This document shows, one piece after another, positions 25,734 through 34,007 of a stretch of DNA of 64,000 bases (its first letter is position 1; every line of letters begins with the position of its first letter). The stretch comes from an uncultured Bacteroidales bacterium (GTDB lineage: Bacteria; Bacteroidota; Bacteroidia; Bacteroidales; F082). Below the pieces are notes generated by a model. The model saw nothing but the letters and a program-made list of their open reading frames with translations. It was not told the origin of the DNA and did no database searches. Where the stretch lies: positions 1-64,000 of the forward strand of contig CALBNP010000163.1 in the NCBI GenBank assembly GCA_937896505.1. The letters run 5' to 3'. The position numbers were made by a program, and so were the translations under genes.

Positions 25734-25754
25734 AACTGTTCTCTGTTTTTATTG

Positions 25755-25792
25755 TTAAAAAATAACAGCCCTCGTAAAGAAACAAGGGCTGT
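25755..25792 (-). terminator. Terminator or attenuator before the ParB-like gene
   Basis: ACAGCCCT / AGGGCTGT (25765-25792) is an 8-bp stem followed on the minus strand by TATTTTTTAAC. It would reduce read-through from the small basic-protein genes into the ParB-like gene. Confidence 0.5.
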
Positions 25793-25797
25793 CTGTG

Positions 25798-26202
25798 TTA
25801 ACCTACTGAATTTCCGCTTGCCATGTTAGTGTTCCCGCCTGGCTGCTGAGTGAACCCTTGGGGTTCTAATCGTGATGAACGTATTGTGCTGATCTTACCC
25901 ACTGTTGTAGGCTTGAAGTAAGCATCGCGTTCCAACGGCAGCCTTGCGCCATATACATTAACACGCGTGTTCTCTAACTCGCTTTTCGAGAAATAGCCGT
26001 ATTCCTTTTCACCGCCTCTCTCAAAAATGCCGTACATCGTATCTTTTCCGTCGTATTCGGTGAGGTATATCGTGCCTCCCCCATACGGATTGAAAATCTT
26101 AGCGCTTACCACCGCGTCATTGCCTTTGCCGTCCTGTGAGTATAGTGGATGCGCTCTCAGCCGCTTTAACGTTGCGTTGTCGAATAATTTTCTTTGTGCC
26201 AT
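25798..26202 (-). CDS. Late-block protein of unknown function
   Basis: 134 aa, beginning MAQRKLFDNATLKRLRAHPL, with a beta-rich middle (GGGTIYLTEYDGKDTMYGIFERGGEKEYGYFSKSEL) and a low-complexity C-terminus ending SGNSVG. The middle resembles a small DUF2958-type fold (YLTEYD, Y-G-F), but I am unsure. It lies two bases from the next gene in the block of small proteins. Confidence 0.55.
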   Translation of the reverse strand: MAQRKLFDNATLKRLRAHPLYSQDGKGNDAVVSAKIFNPYGGGTIYLTEYDGKDTMYGIFERGGEKEYGYFSKSELENTRVNVYGARLPLERDAYFKPTTVGKISTIRSSRLEPQGFTQQPGGNTNMASGNSVG

Positions 26203-26204
26203 AG

Positions 26205-26504
26205 CTATCCTTGATTTAGACCCATATAGGTATTACGTGAGTATTGTTTAACATTCGCATTTGCATAGTTATCAAAACTATTGTTCTGCGTTCGCGAATT
26301 GATGTTGTTAATATATCGCTGAGCTATGTTATTGACATTTTCCGCCCTCGTGCGCAATCCTACATACCTTGATGCCGCGTTGCTGAGGTTCCGCCCCGAC
26401 AACCCACGCATACCACGGCGGATAGTGCCCGCTCTTGTAGCAAGGGCATTATTTATTCTTGTAGCCTGTACGATAATTTCATTTACTGATTTCTTCCTTG
26501 CCAT
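26205..26504 (-). CDS. Small basic phage protein, paralogue A
   Basis: 99 aa, rich in Arg and Asn (MARKKSVNEIIVQATRIN...YSRNTYMGLNQG). The start and the C-terminal YSRNxYMGLNQG are shared with the protein at 26881, so the two are paralogues. No family was recognised. Late-promoter control and composition suggest a structural or DNA-binding protein. Confidence 0.55.
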   Translation of the reverse strand: MARKKSVNEIIVQATRINNALATRAGTIRRGMRGLSGRNLSNAASRYVGLRTRAENVNNIAQRYINNINSRTQNNSFDNYANANVKQYSRNTYMGLNQG

Positions 26505-26507
26505 AGT

Positions 26508-26879
26508 TTATCCACCATTTAATCCTAATCCTAATCTGACGTCATAATATCTCTGCCGGCGTGTTGCCATTCTTGAACGCCCACTCTGACGATTATTGTC
26601 TTTGTCGCTGAACGTCCATGTGTAGCCACCTGCCTTACTTCCGCCTGGGGACAGTCTGCCATTTCTTGAAGATGTGTAAGTCTGTACCCTCAGGCCCTCA
26701 TTCCACGCATTGCGCATTGCGTCAGCATTGTCAGTGTTATAGTCCGTTGACCTTGCTCCGCTTGTGAACGCCTGATTCTCACCTCGTCCGTTTGCACGTG
26801 CCTCACGTCGCTGCCGTCGTGCCGATGGCGTTTCTGTATTCTTGTTGGTACGCGCCCATGTTGTACTTCTTCTCGGCAT
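26508..26879 (-). CDS. Small basic phage protein
   Basis: 123 aa with many Arg and Gln/Asn residues and little predicted order (MPRRSTTWARTNKN...ending RLGLGLNGG). The glycine-containing C-terminal motif resembles GLNQG of its neighbours. It is packed within 1-4 bases of both flanking genes. No family recognised. Confidence 0.5.
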   Translation of the reverse strand: MPRRSTTWARTNKNTETPSARRQRREARANGRGENQAFTSGARSTDYNTDNADAMRNAWNEGLRVQTYTSSRNGRLSPGGSKAGGYTWTFSDKDNNRQSGRSRMATRRQRYYDVRLGLGLNGG

Positions 26880-26880
26880 G

Positions 26881-27120
26881 CTACCCTTGATTTAAGCCCA
26901 TATAAACATTACGGGAATACTTGCGAGCAGTTTCATCAAAGATATTTCCCTGCCAGAACGCATCTCCTCTTGCATTTTGGATGTTGCGCCTGTACCTATT
27001 TGTTGCAGCGTTCACCCTTCGCATTCGTATGCTTGAAGACTCGCCGCCTCTGTCCGAGAGAGCTTGCGCAATTCTGTTAGATTGATTTATAATATCATCT
27101 ATTGATTTTCTCCGTGCCAT
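26881..27120 (-). CDS. Small basic phage protein, paralogue B
   Basis: 79 aa from the ATG at 27120 (a longer frame exists upstream but runs inside the PAPS-reductase gene). MARRKSIDDIINQSNRIAQAL at the start and YSRNVYMGLNQG at the end match the protein at 26205. The gene overlaps the PAPS-reductase-like gene by 26 bp. Confidence 0.6.
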   Translation of the reverse strand: MARRKSIDDIINQSNRIAQALSDRGGESSSIRMRRVNAATNRYRRNIQNARGDAFWQGNIFDETARKYSRNVYMGLNQG

Positions 27121-27817
27121 AACTAATTTTTTGTTCTTGGACTTCGTCATTGTGATAATGGTGCTCTTCAAGTATCCGACGGCTCAACGGAAATACCTTG
27201 TAAATCTTTTCCAAATCCTGAGGAAAGTTCTTTTCAAGCCAAAGGAAGCAATCAAGATTGAACCCTACCCCACTGCTCGCATTCTTCGAATATCTGACAG
27301 GAGAAGGCAGGTTGTGCATCCTCATATATGCAAGGACATCTTTCTGGGTCCATTCCGCAAGAGGATATACCATTCCCTGGTTCTCGTAGTTGTTATCTTT
27401 GAATGTGTTCAGCATCAGGCGGCGGTTCATTCCATCCGCTTTCTTCATACCCAAAAAGACATATTTACAATTGTATTTCAGCCTCATCGCCTGGCACACG
27501 TCCTTCAGCTTTATCAGCCTGATTTTAGGATTTGGCGTGCAATAAAGCCCGCTTCGCAGCACATAGGAGAGATTCCAATGTGCCACCTGGTCGAACTCTA
27601 TCTTCGGGTAACGCGACTTACACCAGTTTATCCATCTGTTAATGTGTTCCAAGTCCTTGACAAAGTACATGAACACACAGATCACTTTCTTGAACTTAGG
27701 ATAAACTAAGTCTAATGTCACCAAACTGTCTTTGCCCAATGACTCCATGACGATAATAGTGTCGGTTTCCGCCGCTATCATGTCGATGCAGTTCTGTGCG
27801 CTCTGTAACTTTGTCAT
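27095..27817 (-). CDS. PAPS-reductase-family protein (IbrA-like)
   Basis: 240 aa from the ATG at 27817. SLGKDS at about residues 26-31 is the PP-loop for ATP pyrophosphatase chemistry, and the pattern WTQKDVLAYMRMHNLP fits the PAPS-reductase family. In phages such proteins are found with ParB-like proteins and are suspected of roles in nucleic-acid modification; the substrate here is unknown. The late-block setting favours action on phage DNA or RNA rather than sulfur assimilation. Confidence 0.75.
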   Translation of the reverse strand: MTKLQSAQNCIDMIAAETDTIIVMESLGKDSLVTLDLVYPKFKKVICVFMYFVKDLEHINRWINWCKSRYPKIEFDQVAHWNLSYVLRSGLYCTPNPKIRLIKLKDVCQAMRLKYNCKYVFLGMKKADGMNRRLMLNTFKDNNYENQGMVYPLAEWTQKDVLAYMRMHNLPSPVRYSKNASSGVGFNLDCFLWLEKNFPQDLEKIYKVFPLSRRILEEHHYHNDEVQEQKISYGTEKINR

Positions 27818-27835
27818 GGCTTGTCTCAATCTTAA

Positions 27836-28135
27836 TTATCCGATAGAAAGTGCTTTTCCCTGAACTATCTGAATGCCCCTTGCACGAAGGCGGTCGATAG
27901 CTGCTGGAGAACGGAGGTCATTGTTCATGCCTACACGAAGGTCATAGCGAACCCTGTCTCTAGATACCAACCTACCACCACGCCCAACAGTGCCCAGTGT
28001 TGTTGTGAGTGTCTGACGATTACCTCTTAATGTTCCCTGTGGAGTCTGCGCGTTTGTACGACCTGCACTTGATGACTGAATAGTGTTTGTCGAATAACGC
28101 TGTTTGAATCCTGCTCTGTTTGTTCTTCTTGCCAT
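27836..28135 (-). CDS. Small basic phage protein
   Basis: 99 aa, Arg/Thr/Gln-rich N-terminus (MARRTNRAGFKQRYSTNTIQ), then VRYDLRVGMNNDLRSPAAIDRLRARGIQIVQGKALSIG. The MARR start recalls its neighbours, but the C-terminal part differs. No family recognised. Confidence 0.5.
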   Translation of the reverse strand: MARRTNRAGFKQRYSTNTIQSSSAGRTNAQTPQGTLRGNRQTLTTTLGTVGRGGRLVSRDRVRYDLRVGMNNDLRSPAAIDRLRARGIQIVQGKALSIG

Positions 28136-28277
28136 AATCTTTTACGTTTTATATTATTAAACACAAAAGGCTTGACAACATGATTTCTCACGTCGCCAAG
28201 CCAACCCATTACAAAGTAAATCAAAAAAAATGCCATGTATGTTTACACGGAAGCCCGCATAAACACGTTCAAACTAT

Positions 28278-28682
28278 TCATGCGGTCTGCCTGCCTTTAG
28301 GGTGAATGTCTTTCTCAAGTATCTTACCCAAGTTGTACACCACCTGTTCTGCAAACCAGTTCTGCCCGCCGTATTCGTATTCTATCACAACGCCATCGGA
28401 ATCTACAAAGACTTCGCAGTATGCACTTTCAACCTCTACCAATGCGCTGTCTCTATCTTTGTTGTAACCAACATAGAAACGTATTGCATCGTATTCGATT
28501 GGCAATGCGTTGCCGTACTCGTCTTCTTCTTCAAAACCTTCTTCATCTAACTGAAGATAACGCCTGATGTTCGTAGGTCGAACCTCTCTGAACTCTTGTA
28601 CTTTCTTGCCCTGCATGATAGCATCGAAATACTTCTGCTTGATGATCAGGGTCAGAATCTTCTGTTTGCCTTTTTCTTTCAT
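28278..28682 (-). CDS. ASCH-like domain protein
   Basis: 134 aa from the ATG at 28682 (an ATG at 28694 is also available and would be nearly leaderless). ILTLIIKQKYFDAIMQGKKVQEFREV is an ASCH-like opening, related to the protein at 19231; an acidic insertion follows. It is the first gene after the late promoter at 28705-28776 and begins the block that ends with the ParB-like gene. Confidence 0.6.
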   Translation of the reverse strand: MKEKGKQKILTLIIKQKYFDAIMQGKKVQEFREVRPTNIRRYLQLDEEGFEEEDEYGNALPIEYDAIRFYVGYNKDRDSALVEVESAYCEVFVDSDGVVIEYEYGGQNWFAEQVVYNLGKILEKDIHPKGRQTA

Positions 28683-28704
28683 GACTGTTCTCATTTAATT
28701 TTTG

Positions 28705-28833
28705 CAAATGTAAATAATAATATGAAACGTTTGCGACAAAAGCAAAACAAAAGCATTCAACTCTTTTTAAGTTGAACGCCCTTAGTTTTTCTGCCGCTAC
28801 GCAAAGATATGTAAACTTTCTTTTATCTTGCAA
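28705..28833 (-). promoter_or_regulatory. Phage late promoter of the 28682-24891 block, with a second promoter upstream
   Basis: The dyad TTCAA-N11-TTGAA lies at 28756-28776, followed after 43 bases by TACATTTG at 28705-28712 on the minus strand. In this copy the dyad extends to 7 bp and could also act as a hairpin. A housekeeping-type promoter (TTG near 28831, 21 bases, TATCTTTG at 28802-28809) lies just upstream and would transcribe through the dyad. Confidence 0.7.
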
Positions 28834-28892
28834 TTTCTTTTACAAACTTTAACTTTTATTTTTGCGCTTGAATAAATTTTATACCTTTTATT

Positions 28893-29309
28893 TTACAACC
28901 CTTTTTCCGACTTCAGCATTTCTACCCTCGCCGTGTAATACTTTACCAGTTCGCGCAATTCCCAATCCGACCATTTGCGAGTTTCGATATTGCCTCTCAA
29001 CTCCAGCTGGTCAACGAACTGCTCACCGTATTTCTTCACCATCGCCCTCCGGTATGCCAGCATGTTTCCGTGCTGAAAGACGTTGCACGGCATACACTGA
29101 GCATGACAGTTGTCCTCGTCCCACCTGAGCGCCATGGACGACCGGCTTATGTAGTGCCCGTTCTGTATCTTCGTCCAGTGGTGCATCTGACCGCAGGAAA
29201 TGCACGCACACAATCCTGAGTGTGGCAGTGCATCCCTGAGCCTGATGTATTTCGAGAAGACATCGTCAAGCTTATCGACAAGCCTTTTCTTTTCACTTCG
29301 TTTTTTCAT
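28893..29309 (-). CDS. ninG: NinG-like recombination endonuclease
   Basis: 138 aa. The cysteine/histidine pattern CISCGQMHHW...QNGHYISRS...CHAQCMPCNVFQHGN matches lambda NinG (Rap), a structure-specific endonuclease that helps phage recombination. It is the last gene of the early operon. The ATG overlaps the end of the preceding gene by 17 bp. Confidence 0.85.
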   Translation of the reverse strand: MKKRSEKKRLVDKLDDVFSKYIRLRDALPHSGLCACISCGQMHHWTKIQNGHYISRSSMALRWDEDNCHAQCMPCNVFQHGNMLAYRRAMVKKYGEQFVDQLELRGNIETRKWSDWELRELVKYYTARVEMLKSEKGL

Positions 29310-29706
29310 CTATCATGGCGTTAATCCTGTTCATCACCGAATCTACATACGGATGGTATTTGTTGTTCAGTAGATACCAATATGCGATGTTATTACAGCC
29401 GTGCGCCACCAGCGACGAACTTTCACCTACGAGTTCCCTCATCCTGGCGAAGACGTTCTTCGGACATTTAATACCGATGAGTTTTCTTGGTGAATAGTAG
29501 TAAATTACGACGAAGTAAAAAATACTCCGCTTGGCGTATATATCCAAATCAAGGGCAAACACCATATCGTAGATTTCACTCATCATGCCGACATCTGTCA
29601 GCAGTGGCTCGAACAATATCCGTTCCTCATACTTCATGACCCCCTTTCTCGTAGCAAAGTCACGAAGCTCTCTTATCCTGTGTCTAATACCTTCATTGTT
29701 GCTCAT
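29293..29706 (-). CDS. Conserved phage protein, possible late regulator
   Basis: 137 aa, no recognised family. The C-terminal half (KNVFARMRELVGESSSLVAHGCNNIAYWYLLNNKYHPYVDSVMNRI) could form a helix-turn-helix. Position near the end of the early operon is where late activators are often encoded, so it is a candidate for the protein that binds the TTCAA-N11-TTGAA sites. This is inference only. Confidence 0.45.
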   Translation of the reverse strand: MSNNEGIRHRIRELRDFATRKGVMKYEERILFEPLLTDVGMMSEIYDMVFALDLDIYAKRSIFYFVVIYYYSPRKLIGIKCPKNVFARMRELVGESSSLVAHGCNNIAYWYLLNNKYHPYVDSVMNRINAMIDEKTK

Positions 29707-29912
29707 ATGCCATCGTTTAGTTCTATAGATTTATTTTCTATTGTAATTCCTTTCACCTTCCATCTTGCAAGCGATGGATAATAATGCGTGCTCAGGCTTA
29801 TTTCAAGAATCTTACCGTCTTTCACCGCCGAAGACATGTACAGGATATTCCTGTCCTGCTTTTCTTCCTCACGCATCAAGATCTGCATTTCTATCTTACC
29901 TGAATTTTTCAT
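29703..29912 (-). CDS. Small phage protein
   Basis: 69 aa (MKNSGKIEMQILMREEEKQD...), start overlaps the stop of neighbours in a tightly packed operon. Predicted mainly beta; no family recognised. Confidence 0.45.
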   Translation of the reverse strand: MKNSGKIEMQILMREEEKQDRNILYMSSAVKDGKILEISLSTHYYPSLARWKVKGITIENKSIELNDGI

Positions 29913-29913
29913 G

Positions 29914-30849
29914 TTAACTCAAACTTAAATTCCTTAACACGTTCCTGAATTTAGCCAGGCAGCTCTCCGTATGCTGATTTTTGACAGGGAACAGGCACGA
30001 AAAGCTGTCTATGATTAAATACAGGTTTTCCTTTATCAAAATGCTGCGTTCGTTGTCACTCTTTCTGCACGACGTCAGCATATCCTTAGCGATATTACCG
30101 ATACATTCAGCTTCGACCTCTCCTATGACAGTCATGAAGTCACGCGCCACGTAACATAAGCCGGCAATATCCGCACGACCTTCCTTGACATCGATATCAT
30201 GTTTCACGATGGACTGTACATAGGAAAACGCCGTTGCATTTATATCGTTTTCCAGACTATCTTTGAACGTTGTTGCCGATTCTTTGATTTCAGCGGCACC
30301 CTCTCTGCCGAGGATTGCTTCATTGCGCATCCGGTTCTCCGCGATGATTTGCTTCAGCGCCCTGCATGGTTTCTTTGCCCTGCCGAATCTTATTCTTGTA
30401 AGTTCTTCCGTGATTTCATCAAGCATCAGGTAGATTACCTCATTGGCAATAAGTGGCGTGTATATCCACTGTTTGCGCTTACTCGCAAGTTCTTCCTTAG
30501 TCATGTCCTCGATATTTTTCACAGCCTTAACGATTGTCACCGCTTCCGTCAATGATTCCTGTCGCGAAGAGAGTTTATCCTGATTCATTTGAGCCACTTC
30601 TTCGAGCGGCCATCCCATTACCTTGCACAGACAAGCCACCTGCCACAACATATCGCTGGTCTCGTTTTTAAGGTCACAAAGCCCTTCTTCCGATATGTTT
30701 AACATCTGGTCGCCCCCCGCGTGTTCCTTGCAGAAATGCCTTGCTACCTTATTTGAGAATTTCCCTACCGCTCCTACAAGGGTAAAGAGCATATAGGAAA
30801 GATTGTCACAGCTCGGCATTGTCATTTCCTGATACCTATTTAATTCCAT
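29914..30849 (-). CDS. MazG-like nucleotide pyrophosphohydrolase
   Basis: 311 aa from the ATG at 30849. The N-terminal 100 residues have the MazG-type pattern (ALVG-AVGKFSNKVARHF ... LCDLKNETSDMLWQVACLCKVMGWPLEEVAQMNQDKL, with the E...E-x-x-D metal-binding residues). The C-terminal two thirds are helical and unassigned. MazG proteins hydrolyse NTPs; phage versions are thought to alter host nucleotide or alarmone pools. Confidence 0.75.
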   Translation of the reverse strand: MELNRYQEMTMPSCDNLSYMLFTLVGAVGKFSNKVARHFCKEHAGGDQMLNISEEGLCDLKNETSDMLWQVACLCKVMGWPLEEVAQMNQDKLSSRQESLTEAVTIVKAVKNIEDMTKEELASKRKQWIYTPLIANEVIYLMLDEITEELTRIRFGRAKKPCRALKQIIAENRMRNEAILGREGAAEIKESATTFKDSLENDINATAFSYVQSIVKHDIDVKEGRADIAGLCYVARDFMTVIGEVEAECIGNIAKDMLTSCRKSDNERSILIKENLYLIIDSFSCLFPVKNQHTESCLAKFRNVLRNLSLS

Positions 30850-30851
30850 AT

Positions 30852-31049
30852 TCAATCTTCGTCAAAAATATCTCTACTGTAATTCATAGTCACTGTGAAA
30901 CTACCATCTATTTCTGCGTCATCAACGCTCTTGATTACTACACGCTCTACGTACATACCTTTCTCGCCGTATTCCGAGCACAGTGTTTGCAGATTCTTCT
31001 CATATTCCGACTGCAGCATTGCAATCTTCTTTCTCAGTTCTTCTACCAT
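30852..31049 (-). CDS. Small coiled-coil phage protein
   Basis: 65 aa: MVEELRKKIAMLQSEYEKNL (coiled coil), then a beta-rich acidic C-terminus. It overlaps the 3' end of the membrane-protein gene by 50 bp in another frame. No family recognised. Confidence 0.45.
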   Translation of the reverse strand: MVEELRKKIAMLQSEYEKNLQTLCSEYGEKGMYVERVVIKSVDDAEIDGSFTVTMNYSRDIFDED

Positions 31050-31263
31050 AACTATTTGTTTTTTTTCTCCAAATAACTTTGTCGAATTTCCCGCACAACC
31101 ATATAATGCCGATGCCTACCAATATACTCCAAGACAGCGACGAAACTATAATCGACGTGATAACATCTTGAAGCGTTACTTCACCTGATTCGTAGAGCAA
31201 TAGGCCATATGCCACCAATACGATTACTACACCGACCAAATAAATTATGAATAATGTTCCCAT
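31000..31263 (-). CDS. Small membrane protein
   Basis: 87 aa with two hydrophobic segments (about residues 2-23 and 35-56) and a basic C-terminus. Likely an inner-membrane phage protein of unknown role. The 3' overlap of 50 bp with the next gene is large, so one of the two ends may be wrong. Confidence 0.45.
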   Translation of the reverse strand: MGTLFIIYLVGVVIVLVAYGLLLYESGEVTLQDVITSIIVSSLSWSILVGIGIIWLCGKFDKVIWRKKTNSYGRRTEKEDCNAAVGI

Positions 31264-31401
31264 ATTTTTATCTTTTTAGTTTAAAATTTACTCAGGTTGT
31301 CCTCTTCAACCTATTTATATTAATCTATCTTACCTCGCCAGGTGAGATTTTTTCATTCCTGGACAACTATATTATTAATGTCGCATTCTACCATATCGTT
31401 T

Positions 31402-32016
31402 TCATAAGTCTTTAATGAATTTAAGTTGTTTCCCTTCGGCCTTCCGTATGCCTTTATATACCCTTTGCAGAAAGCCCCACGCTCTTGTTCCATGCCTGTG
31501 CCACATCGTGACGGGATGCACTCTTTCGCCATTCGCCAGTATGTAGAAGTCTGCTTTCAATTCCGCTACAAGCCGATAGGATGCAGCTCTGTATATCGTT
31601 CCAGTCATTCCAGCAGACGTGTCGGCATAGCTAATCAAGTGCTTAATCTCTTTGTGGGCTTTCCGTAAGAAGTGATGCAGTAGTGATATTACTATTGTTT
31701 CGCTGAACTTCGGCATAATATCATCAAGCCACATCCTGTCAAACTCCCTTGTCTTGTCGGCATTCAGGTCGCCTTTTATTTTCGGCCGTATTCCGTAGCC
31801 GATTTGCAGCGCCCCTCCCAAATGATTTTTGTAGTAAACAAGCATATTTATGCAAGAATTCTTCGTCACCTTATGACTGTAATGGTGAGGAACGATAACT
31901 CTATCTGCGTCATCCTTACTGCACTCCACTATGCGTATTTCTTTCTCGGGACATTCGTAACCGATGACATTGCAGAGCAAATCGGTTACTGGTATCTTGT
32001 AAAGTTTTCTACCCAT
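31402..32016 (-). CDS. Mom-like DNA modification protein
   Basis: 204 aa from the ATG at 32016; the frame continues upstream only to a TTG. Sequence features match phage Mu Mom: VPHHYSHK near the N-terminus, REFDRMWLDD, and HLISYADTSAGMTGTIYRAASY (Mom has SYADSAMGHTGYVYQATNW). Mom is a GNAT-fold enzyme that converts DNA adenine to N6-methylcarbamoyl adenine to resist restriction. A DNA methyltransferase is encoded at 33033 in the same operon. Family assignment is from motif comparison by eye. Confidence 0.8.
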   Translation of the reverse strand: MGRKLYKIPVTDLLCNVIGYECPEKEIRIVECSKDDADRVIVPHHYSHKVTKNSCINMLVYYKNHLGGALQIGYGIRPKIKGDLNADKTREFDRMWLDDIMPKFSETIVISLLHHFLRKAHKEIKHLISYADTSAGMTGTIYRAASYRLVAELKADFYILANGERVHPVTMWHRHGTRAWGFLQRVYKGIRKAEGKQLKFIKDL

Positions 32017-32095
32017 TTTTCTCAAATTCTTCTTGTAACCAATCCTTGATGAGCGTTCTCAAATGTCTCCATATGCTACTCAAATTCAAGGACAT
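32009..32095 (-). CDS. Very small phage ORF
   Basis: 28 codons (MSLNLSSIWRHLRTLIKDWL...), overlapping the end of the cysteine-rich protein gene and the start of the Mom-like gene. Its stop lies inside the Mom-like start region, so it may couple translation. Weakly supported. Confidence 0.25.
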   Translation of the reverse strand: MSLNLSSIWRHLRTLIKDWLQEEFEKNG

Positions 32096-32258
32096 CACCT
32101 GGCTGCTTGAATTTGTTTGCAAGCGGACACTCTTCCACGTCAGCAACCTTCTTTTTTTCAAAGTTGCATCTTTTGTGAACGAAGAAAGAACTTGCCACCC
32201 TGTATTCATCATAGAATTTGCATACTCTATTACCCTTAGGACAAATGTTATTCTCCAT
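32076..32258 (-). CDS. Small cysteine-rich phage protein
   Basis: 60 aa with five cysteines (C-P-KGNRVCKFY, RCNFEKKK, EECPL). It starts 11 bases inside the 3' end of the helicase-loader gene. A zinc-binding role is possible; no family recognised. Confidence 0.5.
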   Translation of the reverse strand: MENNICPKGNRVCKFYDEYRVASSFFVHKRCNFEKKKVADVEECPLANKFKQPGDVLEFE

Positions 32259-32880
32259 ACCTTCTTAGTGATTCTGTTCCAAAATCCACGAATTTTGTCA
32301 AGACACAGAGTCTGTCTATTACGCGGTCATCTTCATACCTTTGCTTAAGACCCTGTATGTCATAGTTAGAGGATATGAGCAACAGTTTGCCTTCCTTCTC
32401 CGCCTTATCGACGATTTCCACGAAGCCACGCCTGCGCTCACCATAGTTCATGCTGTCACTTTCGACACCCACGTCATCAATCGACAAGAACCTGCAATAC
32501 TGCATTTCCGAGAATTTATCGACATCCATCAAGTCCAACGCGTTGTAAGCTCGCGGGAAAGGATTACGAATCGGCGTACCGTCTTGCTCGAACACGCCGA
32601 ACTTAGCTATCAGAATAGGCAGTATCCGTTGTGTAAGTTCTGTTTTGCCGCGGCCACAGCCTCCTACACAATACAGTCCCTTGCCTTTGTTATCCGTCAA
32701 CCATTCTGCTATCTTGTCGTAACAAGGCAGCCACTGCACTCCGTCACCCATCACAGCCTTCATGCACTGAAACAATATGTTTCTTGCATTGTTTATCCTG
32801 ATGACGGGAACAGATTTCTTGAGTTTTATGGCGCCACGACTAACCAGATAGTTCATGATGCCTGTAAAGTCGTTATCCAT
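32248..32880 (-). CDS. DnaC-like helicase-loader ATPase
   Basis: 210 aa. P-loop GGCGRGKTE at about 73-81, Walker B FLSIDDVG near 131-138 and a sensor-like LLISSNYDIQGL. Length and operon context (next to replication proteins) fit a phage helicase loader that recruits host or phage helicase to the origin. Confidence 0.75.
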   Translation of the reverse strand: MDNDFTGIMNYLVSRGAIKLKKSVPVIRINNARNILFQCMKAVMGDGVQWLPCYDKIAEWLTDNKGKGLYCVGGCGRGKTELTQRILPILIAKFGVFEQDGTPIRNPFPRAYNALDLMDVDKFSEMQYCRFLSIDDVGVESDSMNYGERRRGFVEIVDKAEKEGKLLLISSNYDIQGLKQRYEDDRVIDRLCVLTKFVDFGTESLRRYGE

Positions 32881-32883
32881 AAC

Positions 32884-33030
32884 CTAATACCATCTAAATT
32901 CAATATTCAGAAACAACCATGCTATCGTAAGCCTGACTACTTCTCCTTTCTGCTCTACTTCTATCTTCGGAAGAAAGTTGCACACATAGTTGTCACAATT
33001 CAATGCGCTGTTATAAATATCTATTTCCAT
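32884..33030 (-). CDS. Small phage protein
   Basis: 48 aa: MEIDIYNSALNCDNYVCNFL and a C-terminus ending NIEFRWY. It fits exactly between the helicase-loader and methyltransferase genes (spacings of 3 and 2 bases), which supports it as real despite its size. No family recognised. Confidence 0.55.
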   Translation of the reverse strand: MEIDIYNSALNCDNYVCNFLPKIEVEQKGEVVRLTIAWLFLNIEFRWY

Positions 33031-33032
33031 AG

Positions 33033-34007
33033 TCAAAATAGTGTTAGTTGTCTTTTCTCATTCCATATTCTTTCGCACGCTTTATCGTAATATTCTTTAC
33101 ACAGCTCAAAACCTATGAAATGCCGTTTTTCTTTAATACAGGCAACAGCTGTCGTTCCACTGCCCATACAGTTGTCAAGGATGGTGTCACCTTCGTTGGA
33201 GTAGGTCTGAATGAGTCGGCGAATGAGTGCCACGGGCTTCTGCGTGGGATGGAAGCCGTCGGTGTCTTTGGAAAATTCGAGGACGTTGCTCAATGACTTT
33301 GCACCTTCGGGAAGATTGAAGGTCGGTGAAAACTTCGCTTTGAAATCTTCGTTCATGTCATGCAAAGTCTTGTAGTCGATGAAACCTTCCATCTTATCAA
33401 TGCCATATTTTTCGATGATGACATTGTATTGAAATTCGCTGCAAAGTTTGAACAACTGACCTGCATTGTATGAAAAGAAATCACGATAACTATATGGTGC
33501 CTCAATTCCCCATGCCATCATATCTTCTGCAACCTTTGTCCCCGATTTGCCAATATACTCGCACATCTTCTTGGAATAATCTCGCAGAGGATTGAGCAAC
33601 TGAGAATCGGAAACCTTCTTGAATGCATTGATGTCCTCAAAGTATGACACTGGATTTGCTTTTGCAGAAAGACAGTTGCCCGGACTATCCTTCAACCATA
33701 TCAAAGGATAGATGAACTTCATATTACGAGGAAAGAAGGTGCGAAGATGTGAGGTGTAAGGTTCTTGGCTGAATAAGAGTGCCACACCATTTCTGCGAAG
33801 AACTCTCTCGTATTGCTCAAAGAGTTTATCGGTTGGAATGATTACATCCCAAGCGTGCTTTTTCTCATCATAACCTTCAGTACCTTTTCCGCACGTTGTC
33901 ATCGTCCCATACGGCAAATCACAGATGATACAATCTACACTTCCGTCGGGTATTCTCTGCATACCAATCAAGCAGTCTTCGTTATAAAATCTATCTAATT
34001 CTACCAT
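33033..34007 (-). CDS. DNA methyltransferase (beta-class, probably N6-adenine)
   Basis: 324 aa. The catalytic motif DLPYGTM (residues 30-36) comes before the SAM-binding motif DNCMGSGTT (about 278-286), the order of beta-class enzymes; a long insertion between them may recognise DNA. The typical HPTQKPVAL motif precedes the SAM site. It may protect phage DNA or modify a regulatory site. Confidence 0.9.
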   Translation of the reverse strand: MVELDRFYNEDCLIGMQRIPDGSVDCIICDLPYGTMTTCGKGTEGYDEKKHAWDVIIPTDKLFEQYERVLRRNGVALLFSQEPYTSHLRTFFPRNMKFIYPLIWLKDSPGNCLSAKANPVSYFEDINAFKKVSDSQLLNPLRDYSKKMCEYIGKSGTKVAEDMMAWGIEAPYSYRDFFSYNAGQLFKLCSEFQYNVIIEKYGIDKMEGFIDYKTLHDMNEDFKAKFSPTFNLPEGAKSLSNVLEFSKDTDGFHPTQKPVALIRRLIQTYSNEGDTILDNCMGSGTTAVACIKEKRHFIGFELCKEYYDKACERIWNEKRQLTLF

